Notes under the pieces: generated by a model | Seen by the model: only the letters and a program-made list of their open reading frames with translations | What the model was told of the DNA's origin: nothing | Databases searched by the model: none | In this document: positions 9,935 through 20,659 of the stretch, piece by piece | Position numbering within the stretch: the stretch's first letter is position 1 | Layout: each line of letters starts with the position of its first letter | Translations under genes and position numbers: made by a program | NCBI GenBank assembly: GCA_029255685.2 | Contig: CM055311.2 | Location: forward strand, 60,601,048 to 60,665,047 | Origin: Silene conica | Taxonomy: Eukaryota; Streptophyta; Magnoliopsida; Caryophyllales; Caryophyllaceae | Length of the DNA: 64,000 nt | Direction of reading: 5' to 3'

Positions 9935-12808
9935 ATGCGCAGGTCAGTTCAAGGAGAACTCCTACCACTTGATCTCGAAATTGAGAGGACTCTTAGGGAA
10001 AGAAGAAAGCAGCTTCTAGCAAATCAAGAGGGAGGGTCACCATCCTCTTTATTTCAAGAAGACCTTTTCGAGTTACCACCATCTTCACCAAAAACACCAC
10101 CTTCGCAACCAAATTCACCCATCAATCCACTTTCACCAAAAACACCACCTTTTACCTACTTTCCAGTTTTTCCTAAAGAAGAAGATAATATGGCAGAAGA
10201 AGCTACTATTGCCAGTCACTCTATGCCTCAGGCAAAGGACCTATACAAAGGGTTCACTTTACCTGCAGGTACTGGGAAGCCATTCGAGGCCAAGCCTGCC
10301 TATATTACTATGGTTGAAAGAAACCAATTTGGAGGCTCGGCCAATGAGGATGCTGCTAAGCATATTGAAATCTTCACAGATTACATATGTTCTATAGCAC
10401 CCCCAGAAGGAGTGACGCAGGACCAGATTAAACAGACCATGTTTATCTTCTCCCTTAGGGACTCTGCGAGAGAGTGGTACAGAGACCTTGACCGCACTGC
10501 TGCGGGAGTTACAGATTGGAACACCTTAGCCTTAGCATTTTATAGGAAATATTACTCTGCATCAAAGACAAATGCTTTAAGAGCGCAGATCACTAATTTC
10601 AAGCAAGGTCCCAATGAAGACTTTAGCGAGGCGTGGGACAGGTTCAAGAGACTTGTTCGGTCCATACCACATCATGGATTCGAACAATGGTTTCTTTGCA
10701 ACCAGTTCTACAATGGCCTCTATGATGACAACAGGGCCTACTTAGATGCTGCAGCTAATGGAAGATTCCAGGATAATTCAGGAGAGACTAAAGGTCTCAA
10801 GTTAATAGAAGACGTTGCTGTGCACCGCGCTGAGCACGGTACTTCCAGAGGAAATCAGAGAAAATCTGAGTATAACCTGTCAGCAATTGAGGCTTTAACG
10901 GCCAAGTTGGAAAAATTTGAGGCTGCAGGAAAGCTCGATCTAGGGAGTGGAAGCAAGGGAGGAATATACCAGGTGAACGCCGTCCAGGACGGACCCTTTG
11001 CTTGTGAGAGGTGCGGTGGAGAAGGGCATGTGTCAAAATTCTGTACTTCATCTAATGAGACATGTGCCGCTTTTCAGCATTATCGTGGGAACAATTTCTA
11101 TGATCCAAATAATAATAATAACGTCCATCCCAACTTAAGGTGGACAAGCCAGAATGTTCAAAACCCACAGCATATGCAACCTCAGCAAAATTCCACATAT
11201 GTACCCCCACATAAACAGAATTTCCAAAGATCACCTTTCAACCCTCAACCACCTTCCAATCCACCACCCAACACGGATGCTCTTATCCAAAATCTTATTG
11301 GGTTGGTTCAGAAGGAGTCACAGGCTAGAGAGGCGGGGATGAAGATGTTGGAGTCCCAGATTGCTCAGATTGCGAGCAAGAATGATACTAGGGCTCCGGG
11401 TCAACTTCCGACCAAACCGGACCAGAAGAAGGAGACTCTAAACGTCGTAACCCTGCGAAGTGGAGCCAAAGTGGGAGCTGAGAAAGAAAAAACAGCGAGT
11501 AGCAGCAAAGTCGGTCGACCGACCGAAGAATCTGGTCGACCGACCGCGGAGCAGGATCCGAAATTTTCGCCTGAACAGGAGATTGGTCGACCGACCGAAG
11601 ATACTGGTCGACCGACCAGTGAAGCAGAACCTGAAGTTCCCTTTCGTCCAGAATTGCCAAATAACTTACGGGATTTCCTTTTCAGGGGTGACAAGACCCC
11701 CAGATTTTTAAAAAGGACTGCAAATACGGAGTCCTCAGCTGCTCCTTTCCCAGAGAGACTCGTGCCTTCGAAGGATCAGGTATCTTTCGATAAATTTAAA
11801 GATGTAATTCGTTCATTAAATGTTCAAGTTCCATTTTTAGAATTAGTTCAACAAGTTCCTTCTTATCTAAAATTCATGAGACAGCTTTTGTCAAGAAAGA
11901 GGTCTCTAGAAAAGGTTGAGTCTGTGGCTCTCACTGAAGAGTCATCTAGCTTTTTAACACATGTCATTGCTCCCCATAAATTAGAAGACCCTGGAAGTTT
12001 TTCTGTCCCCTGTAATATAGGAACCTTCCCAGTTAAAAAGGCTTTATGCGACCTAGGTGCTAGTATAAGTGTCATGCCCCTAAGCGTTGCCTTAAAACTA
12101 GGAATGACCGAATTTGCAGTGACCAGTATGACAGTCCAGATGGCTGATCGCACATCTATGGAACCTGTAGGGGTGTTAGAAAACATCCCTGTGCGTATTG
12201 ACAGGTTTTTCTTCCCAGTAGACTTTGTTGTTTTGGACATCCCAGAGGATGCCCATATACCCATAATTCTAGGAAGACCTTTCCTTCACACCGCAGGTGC
12301 CATTATAGATGTAGGCACTGGAACTCTAACCTTCAAAGTAGGCAAACATTCTATTATCTATGGCCTGTCTTATAGGAAGAAGGATGCTATGACCCCCATC
12401 ACATGTAATGCTATCACTTCTGAAAAGAAGTATGAGGTCATCACTACTTCTCCACCTTTATTACCTGTTCCTGTATCTGTTTTTACACCTCCGCCCCAGA
12501 TTGGGAGCAATAGGGAGGGCACTTCTATTATGACTATTGCAGGAACTGGTTTGGGGAAACCCAAGGAGAAGGAAGTTATCATCCAGAGAGGAGGAATGGG
12601 ATGCTTAAGCTATGAAGAGGATGAGGATCCAGACGTCGTGGATCGAGAGGAGAAAAAGAAGAAGAGGCAGGCTCAAGAAGAGAGACCGTCGCATGTGCTT
12701 TGCGACGGAGGAAAAAAGATGTGTTTTGCCACTAAAGCAAACACTGTGGAGACTACGGCGTGCCGTCAGAAGCCGTGGTCGGATATCTTCCGCATCTTTA
12801 GCGGATAG
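9935..12808 (+). CDS. Athila-A Gag-protease polyprotein (no pol)
   Basis: An uninterrupted 957-codon frame. Residues about 130-300 form a Ty3-gypsy Gag core (AREWYRDLDR, FKRLVRSIPHHGFEQWF). A zinc knuckle CX2CX4HX4C starts near residue 357 (CERCGGEGH). A Pro/Gln-rich stretch and the motif VVTLRSG follow. Residues about 527-561 hold four GRPT heptads encoded by the 21-bp-spaced DNA boxes. A retroviral-type aspartic protease has its active site near residue 706 ([13 protein letters not shown]) with the downstream [11 protein letters not shown] block. The C-terminus is charged and ends without RT. Athila relatives normally continue into RT, RNase H and integrase, so loss of pol is the striking feature. 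The ATG at 9935 is the first in frame after the primer-binding site. The intact frame suggests recent selection or recent arrival. Confidence 0.92.
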   Translation: MRRSVQGELLPLDLEIERTLRERRKQLLANQEGGSPSSLFQEDLFELPPSSPKTPPSQPNSPINPLSPKTPPFTYFPVFPKEEDNMAEEATIASHSMPQAKDLYKGFTLPAGTGKPFEAKPAYITMVERNQFGGSANEDAAKHIEIFTDYICSIAPPEGVTQDQIKQTMFIFSLRDSAREWYRDLDRTAAGVTDWNTLALAFYRKYYSASKTNALRAQITNFKQGPNEDFSEAWDRFKRLVRSIPHHGFEQWFLCNQFYNGLYDDNRAYLDAAANGRFQDNSGETKGLKLIEDVAVHRAEHGTSRGNQRKSEYNLSAIEALTAKLEKFEAAGKLDLGSGSKGGIYQVNAVQDGPFACERCGGEGHVSKFCTSSNETCAAFQHYRGNNFYDPNNNNNVHPNLRWTSQNVQNPQHMQPQQNSTYVPPHKQNFQRSPFNPQPPSNPPPNTDALIQNLIGLVQKESQAREAGMKMLESQIAQIASKNDTRAPGQLPTKPDQKKETLNVVTLRSGAKVGAEKEKTASSSKVGRPTEESGRPTAEQDPKFSPEQEIGRPTEDTGRPTSEAEPEVPFRPELPNNLRDFLFRGDKTPRFLKRTANTESSAAPFPERLVPSKDQVSFDKFKDVIRSLNVQVPFLELVQQVPSYLKFMRQLLSRKRSLEKVESVALTEESSSFLTHVIAPHKLEDPGSFSVPCNIGTFPVKKALCDLGASISVMPLSVALKLGMTEFAVTSMTVQMADRTSMEPVGVLENIPVRIDRFFFPVDFVVLDIPEDAHIPIILGRPFLHTAGAIIDVGTGTLTFKVGKHSIIYGLSYRKKDAMTPITCNAITSEKKYEVITTSPPLLPVPVSVFTPPPQIGSNREGTSIMTIAGTGLGKPKEKEVIIQRGGMGCLSYEEDEDPDVVDREEKKKKRQAQEERPSHVLCDGGKKMCFATKANTVETTACRQKPWSDIFRIFSG
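11513..11617 (+). repeat. Box pairs within the Athila-A gag coding sequence
   Basis: Four GGTCGACCGACC boxes start at 11513, 11534, 11585 and 11606, again 21 bp apart in each pair. In frame they read GRPT plus three residues. The same DNA motif occurs in the non-coding LTR and 3' region, so it is unlikely to exist only for the protein. Confidence 0.92.
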
Positions 12809-12984
12809 TTGTTTTTAAATTACAGTTTTAAGACAATTTATTTTATGTTATGTGAGACTTTTTAGTTCGGTTTACTAGTAGTTAAGACTTTTAGAATCGT
12901 TTTGGCATCTTGCGCATTGTTGGGCGCATATTTTCTTGCTTTTTCAGGATTTCCGAAGAAACAAAAGACCTCCAGGACTCAGCT

Positions 12985-13089
12985 GGTCGACCGACCAGAA
13001 TCATCAGTCGGTCGACCAGACGCGCTGTATCGCAGATTTTTCCGCTGTTCACAGGAGGTCGATCGACCTGTTACACCGGTCGGTCGACC
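12985..13089 (+). repeat. Box pairs in the Athila-A 3' region
   Basis: First pair: GGTCGACCGACC at 12985 with an oppositely oriented partner AGTCGGTCGACC at 13006. Second pair: a perfect 14-bp palindrome AGGTCGATCGACCT at 13056 and GGTCGGTCGACC at 13078. Starts are about 21 bp apart. The ATCGAT-type core here is the same as in the Athila-B boxes. Confidence 0.88.
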
Positions 13090-13153
13090 AACAGTCCGCT
13101 GCAGTCTTTCGTTTCTCTTCCTTAGAACTCGTGAAATCGACTTGGGTACTCGA

Positions 13154-13207
13154 GTGGCACTGCTAGCCACCAAAACCTCCCAGCTTACGCTGGTTTGGGG
13201 AGGTTTT
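13154..13207 (+). other. Two adjacent potential hairpins after gag-pro
   Basis: GTGGC(N7)GCCAC is followed directly by AAAACCTCC-CAGC ... GCTG ... GGAGGTTTT, which can fold into a stem of about 13 pairs with a small interruption. It lies 346 bp after the stop codon. It could be a packaging, dimerisation or 3'-end RNA structure; there is no direct evidence for any of these. Confidence 0.5.
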
Positions 13208-14112
13208 TCTCATACATCTTTTAACCCAGTGAGTTCTTTCCAGTTTTTTTCCCTAGTTTTTTATTTTTTTTACTTGCATTTGTCTTTAATTTTCTGAAAC
13301 CTTTACTTAGGCTAATGCACAATGGGGACATTGTGCGGGTTGGTTTGGGGAATGGTTTCGTGTTACATACATTGCATTATGTCACACGTTTATTGCATTT
13401 CTGTCTTGCATCGTTCTTTTCTTTATTTTCCTTATTTTCCTTATATATACAAAAATCCAAAAAAATTAAAAAATTTAAAATTCCAAAAAAAATGCACGTT
13501 TATTTTAGCATATAGGTCGAGTCGGAACGAAAGTATTTCAAGGATGATTTAGCTATCTTACATGTTTATGTCTTTTCCTTGCCTTGTCAACTTGTTTTAG
13601 TATGAGAGTCTTTTGCACATCTACGAGTTTTTTTCAACTTGCATATCTTGAGACTTGACTTATACCTTGGCGACCTACTATACATTCTAAGTTTTAAAGC
13701 CTTATTCCTGGTTTCATTCTTAAACCAGTTGTCTAGGATGTGAGTAGTACTCCCCTTGGAACGTGTTACATCAATATGCATAAACATGAGCTTGAATTGC
13801 TATATACTTGTTTTACTATCTCGTTTTGTGAGTCTTGATACGTGCATTTGGGATCCCTTTTCTCATATTTACCCATAAGCTTCACATAGCCAAAATTGCC
13901 TTTTTATTCCCCCAAAACTACATCCCATACTTAGCCTACCCTTCCAAGCTAGTATTTGTGGTCTTTGGTTTGACTTATTGGAGGTACCTTGGTTTGTAAG
14001 CTATCTTAAGCAAAGAGAAAAGAAAAGAAAGAAAGAAAAGAACAAGAACAGAAAATTCAAAGAAAGAAAGAAAAGAAAAAAAAAGAAAAAAAAATCCGGA
14101 AAATACAGAGCC

Positions 14113-14145
14113 AGTCGACCGACCACCTCTATAGGTCGATCGACC
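14113..14145 (+). repeat. Last internal box pair of Athila-A
   Basis: AGTCGACCGACC at 14113 and the perfect palindrome GGTCGATCGACC at 14134, again exactly 21 bp apart, just after a GA-rich tract. Confidence 0.88.
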
Positions 14146-14771
14146 GTCTGGCACTATCAGATTCAAAATTTCCGTTCCAAAAATCCCTTTCTTTTGTATG
14201 TTATAACTCCCGTACCTCATTCAAAAATATTTGGGAGTCCTTTCTTATATAATGTGAGAGTTGTGCCACAAGAAAGAGCACTTTCCTAATATCAAAAGTG
14301 TGAAGTTTGTTGTTGGAAACGGTTTTACTAGCTTGGCTACTAACCCCACATATCCAAAAAACGTCTTAACCACTTTTACCTTTTACCTCACATATCTTTT
14401 ATTACCTCAATTGCATGTATCTAGGCCATTTAATGATTTTGTTCTACATAGTTGAAGAATTTCTGTTCATGTTAGATTGCAGGCATGTTTTCATGGGTCG
14501 CAGTTAGGTGAGTGTCATTACAAATTTACTTCTTTCTATCTTTTACATATACTCACCCTTTGCTTCATGAGTGTCTCGAGCGTACCGCGAGAGTCCATGG
14601 TATAAAGTCTCTATAGTTTTTATATGTGCAAGATTGACGACACCATAACTCGTTTGCAGGACTTAAATACTTTCTCATTTTGTACTTGGTATTGGTTTAG
14701 GCTTACATGTAAATTTCGCTCTGAGATTGAAATCGTTCCATTAGTTAAGATCGAGTCTATTTCTTGCTTGA

Positions 14772-14800
14772 GGGCAAGCAAGGGTTTGGTTTGGGGAATT
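14772..14800 (+). other. Polypurine tract of Athila-A
   Basis: GGGCAAGCAAGGGTTTGG followed by TTTGGGGAATT ends directly at the TG of the 3' LTR. A TTTGGGG(G)A run adjoins the 3' LTR in Athila-B as well. Confidence 0.8.
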
Positions 14801-16350
14801 TGATACGTGTCTATTTTATGATGTTTTACATCTATTTTTACACGTATTTGGTCGCTCATTTACTATGTTTTAGCCTTTATTTCCCACAAATTGTGTACTT
14901 TCGTATTTTTATGCACTTTTGCAGATTTATGCGGAAAAGAGACGATTTAGCACCAAATTCGTATCCTCAAGTCTTTAGCTTAAATTAAGGAATAAATGGA
15001 AAGTCAACTGGAGTCAAAGTCAAGTACCAAGAGCCAAAACAGAAGAAATCCGAAGATTTCCGTACAGAAGCGGTCGACCGACCAGCTAAACGGGTCGGCC
15101 GACCAGGCCCGATTTTCAATAAAGCCCAATTCTCGAAGAAGGCCGAAAATAAAAGAAGCCCAGCAGGAAGTGGTCGACCGACCAGCTATACGGGTCGGCC
15201 GACCAGAACGAAGCCCATACGATTTCTTTTTCGGAAATAAAGTAGAATTAGAATTATAAGGAAACTCTAATCTCTTACCCTATATAAGCTAATCTTGTAG
15301 CTAGGGTTTATTATCAAGTTTTAATCTTTCACCTATCTTACATATCTAGTATCAATCTTTCACCATCTTTTAGTTTTGTAATCTTTCAATAGTTCCCAAG
15401 TATTCAATAAAGTTAGTTTCTTTCTGCCCTAATTCCAATTGTGGTAATTATTCTTTCATCTAGTTTTTATTATAGTTCTTGTTATTATTACAATTGTTAA
15501 GTTAGAATCCCAAGCTTTATTTGAATCTTGCATGCTTAGATTATTTACTATGTTTCCCATGTTTATTCCCAATTTTATATTCGTCTTAACAATTATGAGT
15601 AGCTAATTTTCATATGTTAGGATGTAAGGGATAATATGCATAGGTAAATAAAATCCGAAAAACCGACCTGTAGCAGGACCACGGTCGGCCGACTGGAATA
15701 GCCGGTCGGTCGACCGAGGCCGTGGTCGGCCGACTGGAGTAGCCGGTCGGTCGACCACTTGCGTATGTATTCTTATTTCGTCTTTTCTTGTCAATTATAA
15801 TACCCTGCAATGAGACCATAAGGAGACTTGTAGGATGTTAGTAATGACCTACCCAAGATTGAAAGATACGGGAAGGGCATTGGTTTACATCTTAAGATGG
15901 ATAGGTTACTCAAGGCTGAAAGGTATGTAACCTGGGATTTAGGAATCACCCTTATTGTTGACACCCAATAATTGTGAGACCTAGGGACTAATAGCACAGG
16001 CCGAAAGGAGCTATTAGGTAGCATAGACCTAAAAAGATATGTTACACCCCCTTACGCGACTGCAATACATGTTGATCTTAGGATTTATTTTACCTTAGCT
16101 ATTTATTACCCGAACATCCTAGCATCCCTTTTATTATATTTTTATTCCCATCTTTTTATTCTTGTTTTATTTTAATCTTCGCCTTAGATATAGTAATCAA
16201 CCAATCACCCCCAAAATTGTTACCTTAAAACATTAACATTTAGACAATAAACATTCCCCACCTCTTTGTGGTTCGACCCTGACTTTCACTATCTATTGTT
16301 AAGGTTAGGAATTATAAATTTATCTTTGGTACCCTCAACGACGGGCATCA
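14801..16350 (+). repeat. Athila-A 3' LTR
   Basis: Same length as the 5' LTR (1550 bp), with about four substitutions seen by eye (near 15897, 16200, 16290 and 16306). Box pairs sit at 15072-15104, 15172-15204, 15683-15715 and 15724-15756. Followed by the CTTAC duplicate at 16351-16355. Confidence 0.95.
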
Positions 16351-18798
16351 CTTACGCTTTTTCTTACCTTTAGACGAATGAGCCTTACTCTTCTTTTTGC
16401 TTTTAGACGAAGAAGCCAAAGTAGGAACTGGTGCAGTAAATAGGGTAATTTCCTTTCCCTTACCATGGTTACCACAAGGAACAAATACCTCATGTTGATC
16501 CATAAACTCATCCCATGGTTCTTGTTTAATCTCAATATCAGCAACATGCATATTAGAGTGTTTATTTTTTTCCACTATATCACAGTGGACCCTTGGAGGG
16601 GGACTAACAGCGTCTGCAGGAGCAGCAACTGGAACTGTCGGGACAGATACAAGAACTGAGGATTCCCCAGCCTCCTTTGGGAACGAGTCTTGTGCATCCT
16701 GAAAAACAGGATCCTCAGATGGAGGAGAAATCATGTTCTAAAGCTATTCAGAGGAAGATGAAGAAAAGAAAGGTCATTCAGGAGTCGAAGCATCTTGATC
16801 TGAAAAATCATCATCATCATTGTCTCTGACATCATTAAAAGGATCAATGTTTTCATATTCGTTACCAAATAAGTTTGCATAAGGATTAACTTCAGTATAA
16901 AACAAGAACATATCATCAGGCGCTTCAATGTTTTGATTATAACCCTTGCTATCATCCTCCTGACGAGCCTTATGAGTCTGAATCTCCACCCTTGATTGAA
17001 TGGAATTCAAGATATATGCTTCTTCATTAAAAGGGTATTCATATTCCCCATGTCCCGTGTAAGAGTGATATGGGTCCCCATCTCCCAGATTGGTAAAAGG
17101 AACAAAATTCTCAGAAGAAGGATGCCCATCCTGAGCATGGATCAAAGAAATAGGTGGTTGTCGTGAACTTGAAGGAATGTCAAAGTGGTGAGGACCCGCG
17201 GCTGATGAAGCAAAACCAGCTTGAGACAACGAAAAATTAGCAAATCCATTAACCACATTGACATTAGAAGCTCCTTAGAACCCTTGCAAGGAATAAGGAT
17301 GATTAGAAACCAAAGAACGAAGTGCATGCATAGCCGTAATGCCAGGAACCCCTTCCGCTTCCATATTATTCCCATTAACACCTGCATGCACATGATCTGG
17401 AATAGGAGTAAGAGTGACATCATTAAAAGAATGAGGAGCAGTTTGAAACTGTTCAAAGGGACCAATAAAGTCAGTGGGGATCCCCAAAGGTTCTGAAGAA
17501 GCACCATTAACCACCCCATTCCCCATAAAAGCTTGAAAACCATTTGCATGTATCTGCAAACCATCAGAAACCATACCATTACCATTTTCATGTACCATTT
17601 TCTGTACAGGTGGAGCTTGTTGAGCAACCAGCGGATTATTTCCATTAACACCACTAACAGCACCATTCACTTCCATTGGGAGAGGTCCCAGATTTGAAAC
17701 AACATCAGTATTTGGAGCAGTATTAACCCCTTGCAGCTGTGATATATTATCATATATGACAGGGCTGGCAAAGGGTAGAGCCGTAACCGCGAACTCCATC
17801 CCTGGAAAGATACGCCCTCCATCCACCAGACCAAGATCAAAATCGATCATCCTCTCAGGTAAGAAATCTGCAGGTACAGTGGATCCTTGATATTCTCCTA
17901 GACGAACAGTCGAAGTAGCATACTTGGTAGATGACGGAAGAGCACTGAGATTTAGATGAAACATAGTATATTGATAGCGGGTTTGAAAGACAATGAAACC
18001 CCTATCAAAAGCAACTGACAAAGCATTATTGATAGCAGCGATAATAGCCGGAATCTTTTCCACACATTGGGAGTGCTTGCGACCTATCCTTCCGCATTTA
18101 GTACAAAATTTGAAAACTTCCTCATAGCGGAACTGAATCCACAAAAGCTTGTTGTTCCCATAGGCAAGAAAGAGACCAGGAATCAGGGGTTCACCAAGCT
18201 TCGCGGTGACCCGCATACGTAAGTAGTCATTATTCGGAATATTATTAAACTGCTCCGGGATAGAATCATCCCCCATCAGTTTTGCGATGACATTAGCCAC
18301 ATTGTTGTTAAGATATTCAAAAGGAAGCCCATACACACGCATCCACAGCCTCGTGGTCGAGAACCGAACCGTTTTAGGAATCAGACCAGGGACCCATTTC
18401 TTAAAGACCATAAGAGCACCATCAACCACGATGTTATCCCTTTCAAGAACATCTAGCATGTCATCTAAATCAAAGAAGTGAATGATATAGATGTCACCCA
18501 TACGTTTGACATTAACATGTCCACGTGTAGCCCAATTTTCTTCAATCACTTTATTGATATTAAAGGCTTTAATAAGCCTATAGTCGACAAAGAAATCCAG
18601 CAGACAATGGCTCCATTAAGAGAAAGAGTCGCCCAGATCATCCGGGTTTGGAGAAATAACAGGCCCCGTACGAGGGAATCTCCATTCATGCAACAACCCA
18701 GGATTAGGCTCCACTTCAGTTCTGAAGTTAATATCATGAAAGAGGCTTTCTAAAGCTGGATTCTGATCTTCCACATAAAAGTTGTAGTAGTTTTCCAT
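16351..18798 (-). pseudogene. LINE-A ORF1: nucleic-acid-binding protein (broken, 5' part)
   Basis: Begins at ATG 18798 (MENYYNF). A frameshift occurs near 18617 after WRFPRTG...DDLGDSF. From about 18610 the frame runs through a DUF4283-type RNA-binding region (RMWVYGLPFEYL-like block: LWMRVYGLPFEYL) to a zinc knuckle CTKCGRIGRKHSQC (about 18105-18060). A long acidic, low-complexity tail follows, with in-frame stops at 17275-17277 and 16774-16776, ending in a Lys/Ser-rich KSKKKSK segment cut by Athila-A. L1-type ORF1 proteins coat the element RNA. The same blocks occur in LINE-B ORF1, so the two LINEs belong to related families. Confidence 0.88.
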
Positions 18799-19275
18799 GA
18801 TAACAGGATGAAAAAGCAAGAAGAAGAAATGAAGAAAAGGTAGACAGAGAAGAAAAGAGAAGAAGGAAAAGTAGACAGAAGGAGAAGAAGCAGAAAGAAG
18901 GAAAGACAAAACATAAATATGATTAGAGAATGAAAAAAGGTTTTCAAAAGGAGAGCCACAATACCCAATAAGAGTAAGTACAAAACAATGATTGAGAAGT
19001 TTTGGAAACAAGTAAAGGGAAGAGTGTATAGATTCTCACAAAAGACCTGACAACATATTGAATAAGAGAAAGAAAAAGACAGCGCTTTAAAGAAGGTGGA
19101 GAAACACGAGGAGATTATGCAGCGTTTTGGTTTTTGAAGAAAGAATATTCATAAGGACAACATTTTGCACGAGTGGGATGAAGAGGAAAGAGTAAAATAA
19201 AAGCTCTCATAAAGAGAGAAAGTGACCTTTCTCTAAACCTAGATAGAGAAAGTTTTTTAATGGATCACACATCAT
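18799..19275 (-). other. LINE-A 5' untranslated region
   Basis: Purine-rich on the plus strand (CT-rich on the LINE strand) between the left-most ORF1 ATG and the 11-bp target duplication. It probably contains the internal promoter, but I see no defined motif. Confidence 0.6.
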
Positions 19276-20096
19276 ATTTTATTCTTAATTATATCAATAT
19301 ATATCAAATTCTTTGTTTTAAAACCCGAGTAATTTATGTATAAAACTTAAACTCTCCAATATAGTTTGAAAAGTTCATATTTTAACTTTTATATGCAATT
19401 ACTTAGATACTAGAGCGAGTATTTGTGTTTAGACGCTGCTATAAAATCCCCTTACTACATCGGATCTTAAGGGTTATGGATATGGGATGTAACTGCGATG
19501 TAGAGTTCAGTCATGTCCATGTGATAGTAATGAACATCGGATTTACAACTGAAGTCCATTATTATTTGGACATCGGATTTTTGTATATCTGATGTCCATA
19601 TCATATAATGTACATCAGACTTTCCAAAAAATCCTATGTCTATTTCCTAAAAATCTCATGTCTATTGTTGGTTTTTACATCAAACTTTTCTAAACTATCT
19701 CATGTCTATTGTTGTTTTGTACATCACACTTTCCTAAAAATCTCATGTCTATTGCTGTTATGTACATCAGATTTTTACGTAAAGCCCATGTGTATTAGTA
19801 GTTAATATACATCCTATTTGTTTTATACATCCAATTTGTTTTCAAGCGATATCTTTTATTGTGGCTTTGTTTTAAAAAAAAGTGAAATTGCTAATGCTAA
19901 TGTTAATACAAAACTGGGATTGTACCAAAATGGAGACCATTAATTCATAACAAATCCAACAAATGTCGTTCGTCATACATTGTTTGAATTCAAGAACTAA
20001 CTCAACAAAAGTTGTTCCCCATACAACTCATACAACATGTCGTCAAAGATCACGAGACGCACAAAGTTTTCAAAATCAAACTACACATTACTATGA

Positions 20097-20360
20097 CTAA
20101 AGATTAAGAAAATAGTTCGCCCACAAGTCCTGAACCTCATCAATTTCATCTTGTGAATATGCCATTGTGTCATGAAAAACCTGTAAATCATGCACATAAT
20201 GGCTTCTTAAATAATACCACACTACTACTCAAGTTGAAGTTCGATTTTACGAGATTTTTAGAATGTCGGATAATCTGACCTCATTGATAGTTGTCGTAGG
20301 ATTAGAAGGAGTGACGATTTCCAGCATGTACCTGATGATGTAGTTCCCGCATTATGTATC
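20097..20360 (-). pseudogene. C-terminal remnant of a Ulp1-like cysteine protease (CACTA-borne)
   Basis: On the minus strand the frame reads CGNYIIRYMLEIV from the Cys codon at 20351-20349, the conserved block around the catalytic Cys of plant Ulp1-type (SUMO protease-like) proteins. A likely intron follows (donor after ATCAATGAG; acceptor TTTACAG near 20183), and the last exon ends with DEIDEVQDLW and a stop at 20099-20097. No catalytic His or Asp block was found upstream, so only the 3' end survives. Confidence 0.6.
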
Positions 20361-20659
20361 ACATTGCTGACGAGCACACTAAAACAACATGTCGACAAAT
20401 TAAACTAGCTTACATTAGTTGCCAGATATGGGTATTTCATTGAACATTGTGCATATCTCACATTAATTTTCAGCTATTTGGCTAAACAACATGTCGAAAA
20501 ATTAAACAAATAAATGATCAGACAACTTACATTAATAAGGTATCCAATAAATAATTGTCAGCGAAATACTACTGCAGTACGTAATGTGCATATCTATAAG
20601 GTTGTGCATATTAATAATGTTATATGTGCTATGCTCATGTAGACATAACTTTGCAGATG

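Larger units (their letters stand above)
12809..14800 (+). other. Athila-A 3' non-coding region
   Basis: About 2 kb without a supportable frame. It contains three box pairs, a hairpin-rich spot, a purine-rich tract at about 14013-14098 and a segment (TTCACATAGCCAAAATT near 13880) that recurs in the 3' region of Athila-B on its own coding strand (24028-24055). The shared segment shows that the two elements are related outside the coding part as well. Confidence 0.7.
8263..16350 (+). mobile_element. Athila-A: young non-autonomous Athila-like Ty3-gypsy element
   Basis: Identical-length LTRs of 1550 bp (TG...CA), a tRNA-Asp type primer-binding site, one long Gag-protease frame, a roughly 2-kb 3' non-coding region, a polypurine tract and a perfect 5-bp duplication make this a structurally complete element of 8088 bp. 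I count only four substitutions between the LTRs by eye (about 0.26%), so insertion is recent. RT, RNase H and integrase are absent: there is no pol frame between 12808 and the 3' LTR. It must therefore rely on enzymes of a relative. The primer-binding site and parts of its 3' region resemble those of Athila-B at 21706-34438, a possible type of helper. It carries paired GGTCGRYCGACC boxes throughout. Confidence 0.92.
3750..19286 (-). mobile_element. LINE-A: full-length L1-type LINE, minus strand, split by Athila-A
   Basis: An 11-bp direct repeat ATTTTATTCTT flanks the element (3750-3760 and 19276-19286), with the poly(A) tail as T10 at 3761-3770 next to the left copy. Removing the inserted Athila-A and its duplicated CTTAC leaves about 7.4 kb, matching LINE-B in this window (about 7.5 kb). 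Order on the minus strand is 5' UTR, ORF1 (nucleic-acid binding, zinc knuckle), then ORF2 (endonuclease, RT, C-terminal zinc-binding region, RNase H). Several frameshifts and stops make it inactive, but its ends are complete, so it arrived by full-length target-primed reverse transcription. Confidence 0.9.

Noticed and set aside
11388..11694. Minus-strand frames with VGRP repeats over Athila-A gag
   Set aside because: The boxes are self-complementary, so both strands give similar repeats. The plus strand has Gag and protease motifs and is the real frame.
19608..19805. 65-codon frame with repeated SCLLL-type blocks
   Set aside because: Comes from the subterminal repeats of the CACTA element, not from a gene.
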